Below are positions 51,604-56,946 of a DNA stretch of 56,946 bases, one piece after another. Position 1 is the stretch's first letter, and each line of letters starts with the position of its first letter. A model generated the notes under the pieces. That model searched no databases. It was not told the DNA's origin and saw only the letters and a program-made list of their open reading frames with translations. Position numbers and translations under genes: made by a program. Source of the stretch: Agromyces seonyuensis (GTDB taxonomy: Bacteria > Actinomycetota > Actinomycetes > Actinomycetales > Microbacteriaceae); the NCBI RefSeq assembly GCF_009789225.1, contig NZ_WSTA01000013.1, forward strand, positions 1 to 56,946, given 5' to 3'.

Positions 51604-52926
51604 TCAGTATGCCAGCAGCAGGTCGCGCAGGACCGCGCGCCCGAAGGACAGCGAGTCGAGGGGCACGCGCTCGTCGACGCCGTGGAACATGGCCGGGAAG
51701 TCGAGTTCGGCGGGCAACCGCAGCGGCGCGAACCCGTAGCCGGCGATGCCGAGCTTCGAGAGCGCCTTGTTGTCGGTGCCGCCGGAGAGCAGGTACGGGA
51801 AGACCTGCGCGCCGGGGTCGTGCGCGCCGAGCGCGGCGGTGACGGCGTCGACGAGCGGGCCACGGCTCGGCGCTTCGAGGCCGACGTCCTGGTGGACGAT
51901 CTCGATCTCGATGTCGGGCCCGACGATCTCGGCGACAGCGGCGAGCACCGCATCCTCCTCGCCGGGCAGCGTGCGGATGTCGACGAGCGCCTCGGCCCGA
52001 TCCGGGATGACGTTGTGCTTGTAGCCCGCTTCGAGCACCGTCGGGTTGGTCGTGGTGCGGAGCGTGGCCGTGATGAAGCCCGACGCCGAACCGGTCGCGA
52101 GCACGATCTCGTCCGGGTCGGAGGTCTCGGGGTCGACCCCGAGCACGCCCGCGACCGCGGCGACGAGCTCGCGCGTCGTGCGGGTGAGCCGCACGGGCCA
52201 CTCGGTGCGTCCGAGCCGCGCGACGGCCTCCGCGAGCTTCGTGACGGCGTTGTCGTGGATGACGCGCGAGCCGTGGGCGGCCGTGCCGCGGGCGACGAGC
52301 CGCACCCAGATGAGCGACTTCTCCCCCGTCTGCAAGAGGTACGCGCGCTGCCCGCCGACATGGATCGAGTAGCCGCCGACCTCGCTGATCGCCTCGGTCG
52401 CCCCGGCGAAGAGATCGGGGTGGTGGTCGACCAGCCAGTGGGCGCCGGCGAGACCGCCGGCCTCCTCGTCGGCGAAGAATCCGACGACGAGCTCGCGCTC
52501 GGGCAGCCGCCCGGAGCCGAGGATGTCGCCGAGCGAGGTCAGGATCATGGCGTCCATGTCCTTCATGTCGACGGCGCCGCGGCCCCAGAGCATCCCGTCG
52601 CGGATCTCGCCCGCGAAGGGATCGACGCTCCAGTTGCGGGGGTCGGCGGGCACGACGTCGAGGTGGCCGTGGAGGACGAGCGCCGGCTTCTCGGCATTCG
52701 CGCCCGGAACGCGGGCGACGACGCTCGTGCGCCCCGGAGCGGACTCGAACACCTGCGGGGTCAGGCCGATGCGCCGTAGTTCGGCTTCGACGTACCCGGC
52801 CGCCTCGGTCTCGCCGTTGGAACGGCCCTCGCCGTGGTTCGTGGTATCGAACCGGATGAGGTCCCGGGCGATGCGGGCCGTCGCCTCGAGCTCGGCGTCG
52901 GGATGACGGTCGGAGGGGCGCTGCAT
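51604..52926 (-). CDS. M20-family metallopeptidase
   Basis: A 440-residue zinc hydrolase of the M20/ArgE/DapE/carboxypeptidase family. Metal ligands are H88 and the catalytic D90 (LHGHLDVVP), D120 (WGRGAVDMK), E154/E155 (FADEEAGG) and the late His in [10 protein letters not shown]; the dimerisation domain lies about 200-320. The substrate is an N-acyl amino acid or dipeptide. ATG 52926 was chosen because TAGCGT (52934-52939) ends 7 bases upstream; GTG 52935 lies within that -10 box. It is 53 bases from uppP and may share its mRNA. Confidence 0.92.
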   Translation of the reverse strand: MQRPSDRHPDAELEATARIARDLIRFDTTNHGEGRSNGETEAAGYVEAELRRIGLTPQVFESAPGRTSVVARVPGANAEKPALVLHGHLDVVPADPRNWSVDPFAGEIRDGMLWGRGAVDMKDMDAMILTSLGDILGSGRLPERELVVGFFADEEAGGLAGAHWLVDHHPDLFAGATEAISEVGGYSIHVGGQRAYLLQTGEKSLIWVRLVARGTAAHGSRVIHDNAVTKLAEAVARLGRTEWPVRLTRTTRELVAAVAGVLGVDPETSDPDEIVLATGSASGFITATLRTTTNPTVLEAGYKHNVIPDRAEALVDIRTLPGEEDAVLAAVAEIVGPDIEIEIVHQDVGLEAPSRGPLVDAVTAALGAHDPGAQVFPYLLSGGTDNKALSKLGIAGYGFAPLRLPAELDFPAMFHGVDERVPLDSLSFGRAVLRDLLLAY

Positions 52927-52976
52927 GGCTTCCACGCTAGTGCCAGCCCGCAGGTCGCCCGATCCGAAGCGGCATC

Positions 52977-53018
52977 CTCATCCGCCCGGACGACGCGGAG
53001 CGCCGACGGGCGGATGAG
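52977..53018. terminator. 12-bp hairpin terminator after DUF2510 gene
   Basis: CTCATCCGCCCG (52977-52988) pairs perfectly with CGGGCGGATGAG (53007-53018), 10 bases past the stop of the DUF2510 gene. Confidence 0.7.
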
Positions 53019-53027
53019 GCGGATCGG

Positions 53028-54245
53028 TCAGTCGAGGGCGATCAGGTAGCCGTCGCCGTCGAAGTCGTCCGGCAGGATCTCCAGGGAGTTGACCGCGTCG
53101 TCCGCGAGGACGACGACGAGGTTGCCGGTCACAGGCACGCCGGGGGTCAGTTCGACGAAGTCGAGCGCGGGCTCGGGCGCCGTGAGGAACGCGTAGGACA
53201 CGGGCCAGCCCTCTTCGTCGACGACCGTGATCGGGGCGCTGTACACGTCGCCGACGCCTGCGCCCGTGTACGTGTAAGTCGCGTTCACGATCGCGTAGGA
53301 CGTGCCGGGCTCGGGCGCGTCGTTGTACTCGTCGGCGGCGAGGACGGCCTCGGTCGCGCCGAGCTCGATCGAGTTGACGACGATCTCGTATTCGGCGCCG
53401 ACGAGCGTCTCGCCGAACTCGGCGGACTGCATCTGCGAACCGAGCGAGTCGCCGCCGGTGCCCGATCCGCCGTCCTCGAGCGATTGCTCGAGCTCGTCGA
53501 GCTGATCGACGAACGAGTCGGACGACTCCACCGCGCCGCCGATGAGCGCGACCGCCAGGATGATCGAGACGATCACGCTGATGATCGTCGCGCCGACGGA
53601 GACGGCGATCGCGGTGATGCCCATCCACTTCGGCTGGCGCTTGACGAGCGAGATGATGCCGAGCACGATGCCCGTCAGCAACAGCAGGTACCCGAGGAAG
53701 CCGACGTACGGGACCCACGCGACGAGGGCGCCGACGCCCGCGGCGACGAGGGCCAGGATGCCGAGGAGCTTCGAGTCGCCGGTCGGCGCGGCGCCGTACT
53801 GCGAGGCGCCGTAGGGCGTCGCGCCGTACGGCTGCGGAGCCGGGTAGGCCGGCGCGGCGTACTGCGGCTCCGGGTACCCCGCCGCCGCGAACGCCTGCGG
53901 CTCCGGGGAGGGCTGCGGCGCCGGGTAGGACGGGACGGCCGGCGTCGGCGCGGCGGGAGCCTCGCCGTAGGCGGGACCGTACGACGCGCCCTGACCGGCC
54001 TCCGACGGAGCGGGTGCGACCGGAGCCGAGGCGGCGGGAGCCGTGAACGCGGGCGCGGCCTCGGCCGCCGGCGCGGGGGCCGCCTCCGAGACGGGGATTG
54101 GAGCAGGGGCCGGCTCGGCGACCGCCGGTGCGGGCGCGACGTGCTCCGTCCAGGTCGCGCCGTCCCAGTAGCGGATCGTGCCGGTGCCGTCGTCGTACCA
54201 GCCGGCCGCAGGCGCGTTGGAAGCAGGAGAGGTCGGGTCGCTCAT
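53028..54245 (-). CDS. DUF2510 membrane protein with Pro/Ala linker and exported beta domain
   Basis: A 405-residue protein. Residues 12-36 are a DUF2510 module (PAAGWYDDGTGTIRYWDGATWTEHV). A Pro/Ala/Tyr-rich low-complexity stretch follows (about 37-155), then two or three helices with LLGILALVAAGVGALVAWVPYVGFLGYLLLLTGIVLGIISLVKR (DUF4190-like) and a third near 215-238. The outer part (about 240-405) looks like a DUF4352-type beta sandwich (GETLVGAEYEIVVNSIELG...GTSYAIVNATYTYTG). It is probably a surface protein of unknown role. GGAG lies 4 bases before the ATG. Confidence 0.85.
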   Translation of the reverse strand: MSDPTSPASNAPAAGWYDDGTGTIRYWDGATWTEHVAPAPAVAEPAPAPIPVSEAAPAPAAEAAPAFTAPAASAPVAPAPSEAGQGASYGPAYGEAPAAPTPAVPSYPAPQPSPEPQAFAAAGYPEPQYAAPAYPAPQPYGATPYGASQYGAAPTGDSKLLGILALVAAGVGALVAWVPYVGFLGYLLLLTGIVLGIISLVKRQPKWMGITAIAVSVGATIISVIVSIILAVALIGGAVESSDSFVDQLDELEQSLEDGGSGTGGDSLGSQMQSAEFGETLVGAEYEIVVNSIELGATEAVLAADEYNDAPEPGTSYAIVNATYTYTGAGVGDVYSAPITVVDEEGWPVSYAFLTAPEPALDFVELTPGVPVTGNLVVVLADDAVNSLEILPDDFDGDGYLIALD

Positions 54246-54362
54246 GGCTCCGATGATGGCAGATCTCCCGGAACGGGGGTCACGACCATGCACAGGCTGA
54301 CCGGGCCCGACCGCGGGGCGCTCGTCCGTGCGGCGCGGGTTCGCGCGGGTGCGCGGGCGGCG

Positions 54363-54380
54363 TCCGCACGGCCGTGCGGA
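54363..54380. repeat. 18-bp perfect palindrome
   Basis: TCCGCACGGCCGTGCGGA is self-complementary with no loop. It lies in the 274-base spacer between the DUF2510 gene and the tRNA promoter; its role is unclear. Confidence 0.45.
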
Positions 54381-54440
54381 TGAGGCATCCTCGACATGTC
54401 GGCAGGGTGGCTCGTGGACGAACGCCCCGGAAAAGCGTGC

Positions 54441-54446
54441 TAGAGT
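54441..54446 (+). promoter_or_regulatory. Extended -10 promoter of the tRNA-Leu pair
   Basis: TGC-TAGAGT is an extended -10 element about 74 bases upstream of the first tRNA. No -35 match is obvious. Confidence 0.45.
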
Positions 54447-54519
54447 CTTCTTCGGCCCGAGGGACACCGCAAGGAAGCCCGGAGGGTCAAACCCAGAGTT
54501 TCGACTCCGGAACGTGCAT

Positions 54520-54603
54520 GCGCGGGTGGCGGAAATGGCAGACGCGCTAGCTTGAGGTGCTAGTGCCCGAAAGGGCGTGGGGGTTCAAGTCCCCCCTCGC
54601 GCA
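54520..54603 (+). tRNA. tRNA-Leu(GAG), copy 1
   Basis: An 84-base tRNA with a long variable arm. The acceptor GCGCGGG pairs with CTCGCGC (one G-T), the anticodon stem is CTAGC/GCTAG with loop TTGAGGT (anticodon GAG, reading CUC/CUU), the variable arm is TGCCCGAAAGGGCG, and the T arm is GGGGG-TTCAAGT-CCCCC. The discriminator is A; CCA is not encoded. Confidence 0.95.
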
Positions 54604-54612
54604 CGTTGACGG

Positions 54613-54643
54613 AAGAGGCCGGGTCCCATGGATCCGGCCTCTT
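54613..54643 (+). terminator. Terminator after tRNA-Leu copy 1
   Basis: Bases 54613-54626 pair with 54630-54643 (14 bp, one wobble, CAT loop), followed by TTCTCTGTT. Confidence 0.75.
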
Positions 54644-54677
54644 TCTCTGTTCGGAATCGAAACTCGGGGACGTGCTC

Positions 54678-54761
54678 GCGCGGGTGGCGGAAATGGCAGA
54701 CGCGCTAGCTTGAGGTGCTAGTGCCCGAAAGGGCGTGGGGGTTCAAGTCCCCCCTCGCGCA
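54678..54761 (+). tRNA. tRNA-Leu(GAG), copy 2
   Basis: Identical to the copy at 54520-54603 over all 84 bases, offset by 158 bases. The flanks share only short stretches (cgtgc before; cacgt.gacggaa after), so the duplication covers little more than the gene and its terminator. Confidence 0.95.
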
Positions 54762-54769
54762 CGTCGACG

Positions 54770-54801
54770 GAACGGCCGGATCCCATCGGATCCGGCCGTT
54801 C
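54770..54801 (+). terminator. Terminator after tRNA-Leu copy 2
   Basis: Bases 54770-54783 pair perfectly with 54788-54801 (14 bp, loop CATC), then cgtcgttt. Confidence 0.75.
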
Positions 54802-54856
54802 GTCGTTTCCGGGGGCGTTCCGCCCGCGCGTCGGCCCGGTGCGGAAGGATCGCAGC

Positions 54857-55639
54857 ATGACCGACGCCGACGAGACGCCCCTGAGCGGCGGGAACAGCGG
54901 CGACGTCGTGCGGGTCAGCGACACCGTCCGCCGCACGGCCGCGCTATGGACTCCGTCGGTGCACGCACTGCTCGACGCCTACGGCCGAGTCGGCATCGAG
55001 GGCGTGCCGCGACCGCTCGGCACCGACGAGGACGGCCGCGAGGTGCTCGCGTTCCTCCCGGGAGCACTCGCCGAGGCCGCGCCCGACGCCTGGGCGCCCG
55101 CGGTGCTCGACGATCTCGGCGCGCTGCTCGGCCGGCTGCACGAGGCGAGCGTCGGCCTCGCCGGGCATCCGGGTCCCTGGCGCCTCGCCGCGCACGAACC
55201 GGCCGAAGTCGTCTGCCACAACGACGTCGCGCCCTACAACGTGCTGCTGGGCGCCGACGGCCGCTTCGCCGGACTCATCGACTTCGACGCGGCCTCCCCC
55301 GGCCCGCGCGCCTGGGACCTCGCCTACGCCGTCTACCGGTTCGCTCCGTTCGTCGAGGATGCTCCGCCCGCCGCGCCGACGGACCCCGCGGAGCGCCGCG
55401 CCCGCGGGCAGCGGCTCCTCGACGCCTACGGCGGAGGCATCCGTCTGGTGGAGCTCGCCGCGACCCTCGTCGTCCGGCTCGACGAACTCGCCGAGTGGAC
55501 CGATCGGCACGCCGCGACGACCGGACGGAGCGAGCTGCACGCCCACGCGGCGATGTACCGCCGCGACCGGGACCGCATCGCGCAGAACGGTTTCGGCGAC
55601 GGTTTCGGCGCAGCCGGGCGGGAGCCCGTCGCCGACTGA
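54857..55639 (+). CDS. APH-family phosphotransferase (aminoglycoside/choline kinase fold)
   Basis: A 260-residue kinase-like protein. The Brenner motif is H121-N-D123...N128 (VVCHNDVAPYNVLLG) and the metal Asp is in LIDFDAASPGP (about 140-150). The N-terminal lobe is short: SGGNSGDVVRVSDTVRR takes the place of the nucleotide loop. The substrate might be an aminoglycoside, homoserine or choline-like alcohol; sequence alone does not say, and resistance should not be assumed. GGAAGGA lies upstream of the ATG. Confidence 0.87.
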   Translation: MTDADETPLSGGNSGDVVRVSDTVRRTAALWTPSVHALLDAYGRVGIEGVPRPLGTDEDGREVLAFLPGALAEAAPDAWAPAVLDDLGALLGRLHEASVGLAGHPGPWRLAAHEPAEVVCHNDVAPYNVLLGADGRFAGLIDFDAASPGPRAWDLAYAVYRFAPFVEDAPPAAPTDPAERRARGQRLLDAYGGGIRLVELAATLVVRLDELAEWTDRHAATTGRSELHAHAAMYRRDRDRIAQNGFGDGFGAAGREPVAD

Positions 55640-55677
55640 TCCGAGTGCGGACGGACGGGTGCTCCGGCTTGCATCCT

Positions 55678-55693
55678 TCGAACATCTGTTCGA
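55678..55693. promoter_or_regulatory. LexA (SOS) box upstream of imuA'
   Basis: TCGAAC-ATCT-GTTCGA is a perfect 16-bp actinobacterial SOS box. It overlaps a GAATAT hexamer (55692-55697), the likely -10 box, which ends 5 bases before the imuA' ATG. LexA binding would block this promoter until DNA damage. Confidence 0.88.
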
Positions 55694-55702
55694 ATATCGA
55701 GT

Positions 55703-56560
55703 ATGCCCGTTTCCGCTCCGCTCCGCTCCCCCGGCACCGACCGGGTCGCCGAGCTGCAGGCGCGCATCCAGGGCATGCAGGCGACCAAGCTCGGCCGCGA
55801 GCTGCCCACCCACCCCGCGATCGCCGCGGTGCTCGGCGGCGGGCTCCGCGAGGGCGGCGTCTACCGGGTCGCGGGTGCGACGAGCCTCGTCATGGCGATG
55901 CTCGCCGGTCCGAGCGCCGCGGGCCGCTGGTGCGCCGTCGTCGGCATGCCCGGCTTCGGCCTCGAGGCGGCCGCGCGCACGGGCATCCGGCTCGATCGGC
56001 TCGCCCTCGTGCCCGAACCGGGGGCGAACTGGCTCGCGGTCGTCGCGGCGCTCGCCGACGCCGTCCCGATGATCGCGCTGGCGCAGCCCGGCCGTGTCGG
56101 GCAGGCCGAAGCGAGCCGGCTCGCGGCGCGGCTGCGGCAGCGCGGCGGGGTGCTCGTCACGACGGGCGAGTGGCCGCAGGCCGAGGCGTCGGTGCGCATC
56201 GCCAGGAGCGACTGGCACGGCCTCGGCGACGGCCACGGGCTGCTCGCCGACCGCGAGGCCCTCGTCGAGCGCTCCGGCCGCGGCGGGTTCGGCCCGGCGC
56301 ATCGGGTGCGGCTCGCACTGCCCGACGCCTCGCTCGCGGTCTCCGTGCTGCCGGAGGCGCCCGAGGTCCCCGTCGCACCGGCGGGCGGCGCGCCGCTGCT
56401 CTCCCTGGTGCCGCCGCTGGCCGAGCCGACGGGCCCCGAAGCGGATGCCGCGGTGCGGTCCGACGCGGAGATCGCCGCCGCCGAACTCGCGGCGCGCATC
56501 CGCTGGGCGGGCGGCACGCGGCGCACCGGGCGCGCCCGCGACGGGCGGCGGGCCGGATGA
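55703..56560 (+). CDS. imuA': ImuA'-like RecA-fold protein of the mutasome cassette
   Basis: A 285-residue protein resembling the central RecA fold but with a degenerate P-loop (VLGGGLREGGVYRVAGATSLVMAML in place of GxxGxGKT), then WCAVVGMPGFGLEAAARTGIRLDRLALVPEPGANWLAVVAALADAV. This is the pattern of actinobacterial ImuA', which with ImuB and DnaE2 performs error-prone translesion synthesis. The C-terminal tail is Arg-rich. It has a LexA box directly upstream and its stop overlaps the imuB start (ATGA). Confidence 0.85.
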   Translation: MPVSAPLRSPGTDRVAELQARIQGMQATKLGRELPTHPAIAAVLGGGLREGGVYRVAGATSLVMAMLAGPSAAGRWCAVVGMPGFGLEAAARTGIRLDRLALVPEPGANWLAVVAALADAVPMIALAQPGRVGQAEASRLAARLRQRGGVLVTTGEWPQAEASVRIARSDWHGLGDGHGLLADREALVERSGRGGFGPAHRVRLALPDASLAVSVLPEAPEVPVAPAGGAPLLSLVPPLAEPTGPEADAAVRSDAEIAAAELAARIRWAGGTRRTGRARDGRRAG

Positions 56561-56946
56561 CCCCCGAACGCACGATCGTGCTGTGGTGCCCCGACTGGCC
56601 CGTGCACGCCGTGATCCGCGAGCACGGCCTCGACGCGGGCGCGCCGATCGCCCTCATCGACCGCGGCCTCGTCTTCGCCTGCTCGGCCGCGGCCCGCGCC
56701 GCCGGCGTCGCCCGCGGGCTGAAGCTGCGCGAAGCGCAGTACCGCTGCCCCGAAGTGCTCGTCTTCGACGTCGACGCCGACCTCGACGCCCGCTCGTTCG
56801 AGCCCGTCGTGCGCGCGGTCGAGGCGGTCGTGCCCGGCGTCGAGGTGCGCCGGCCGGGGCTCCTCGCGATGCGGGCCCGCGGCCCCGTGCGCTACTACGG
56901 CGGCGAAGACGCGGCGGCGGCCGCGCTCCTCGCGACCGCCGCGGCC
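56557..56946 (+). CDS. imuB: ImuB-like Y-family polymerase, N-terminal part (partial)
   Basis: The first 130 codons are present; the gene runs off the window. It begins MTPERTIVLWCPDWPVHAV, where ImuB proteins replace the acidic DxD of active Y-family polymerases with CPDWPV. LIDRGLVFACSAAARAAGVARGLKLREAQYRCPEV matches the palm-finger region of DinB-like proteins. ImuB acts as a catalytically inactive hub joining DnaE2, ImuA' and the beta clamp. dnaE2 probably follows beyond the window. Confidence 0.88.
   Translation, partial: MTPERTIVLWCPDWPVHAVIREHGLDAGAPIALIDRGLVFACSAAARAAGVARGLKLREAQYRCPEVLVFDVDADLDARSFEPVVRAVEAVVPGVEVRRPGLLAMRARGPVRYYGGEDAAAAALLATAAA

Noticed and set aside
54857-55639. 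APH-fold gene as an aminoglycoside resistance determinant.
   Set aside because: The fold is shared by many metabolic kinases, the N-lobe is atypical and there is no mobile-element context.

Overview
The window is about 57 kb of very GC-rich DNA with dense gene packing, many GTG starts and strong third-position G/C. The gene content (RbpA, PafB/PafC, a HelY-type helicase next to TatA/TatC, an ImuA'/ImuB cassette with an actinobacterial LexA box) points to an actinomycete. The 'GGTCTCGATACGCTTCGCTACTCGACC'-like interspersed repeat and general gene style make a Microbacteriaceae-like genome (Agromyces/Microbacterium relatives) the best guess; that family call is inference, since no 16S or other marker lies here.

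Layout. 1-0.9 kb: end of a PTS-dependent dihydroxyacetone kinase operon (dhaL end, dhaM). 0.9-10.7 kb: small metabolic and regulatory genes (SDR, AHSA1-ArsR pair with twin operators, SUMF1-domain protein, SnoaL, three GNATs, ArfB, methyltransferase, FAD monooxygenase divergent from MarR), with three decaying gene fragments at 4.3-6.15 kb. 10.8-17 kb: Na+/H+ antiporter, DUF308 membrane protein, unusual SDR, an NfeD-SPFH-GDPD operon, RbpA. 17.1-27.4 kb: conserved core block on the minus strand (HAD-trmI; FKBP lipoprotein; pafB-pafC-tatA-tatC; helY-lnt). 27.7-49.4 kb: accessory region with two LtrA-type membrane proteins, a class C serine hydrolase, SnoaL, three large LuxR-type (LAL) ATPase regulators, an oxalate decarboxylase, YoaK, a broken MFS gene, a VOC protein, PoxB, a BI-1 protein and SRPBCC. 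49.6-56.9 kb: PAC2, an interspersed repeat cluster, uppP, an M20 peptidase, a DUF2510 membrane protein, two identical tRNA-Leu(GAG) genes, an APH-fold kinase and the start of the imuA'-imuB translesion cassette.

How genes may work together. The pafBC pair is known in mycobacteria to drive LexA-independent DNA-damage transcription, and imuA'B is a typical damage-response target, so both arms of the response are represented. The two tandem LAL regulators at 31.6-37.5 kb have diverged over most of their length, yet their last ~165 codons, including the DNA-binding domain and 25 bp past the stop, are identical in DNA. This suggests gene conversion keeps both reading the same operators while their sensor parts differ. 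Oxalate decarboxylase lies directly downstream, followed by a third LAL regulator, making this the best candidate for a little-described regulatory unit.

About a dozen genes show a TANNNT-type -10 box ending 5-8 bases before the start codon, which implies leaderless mRNAs and changes several start choices (lnt, pafB, the methyltransferase, the M20 peptidase). Coordinates, motifs and repeats were read by eye; family names come from recognition of motifs, not from a search.
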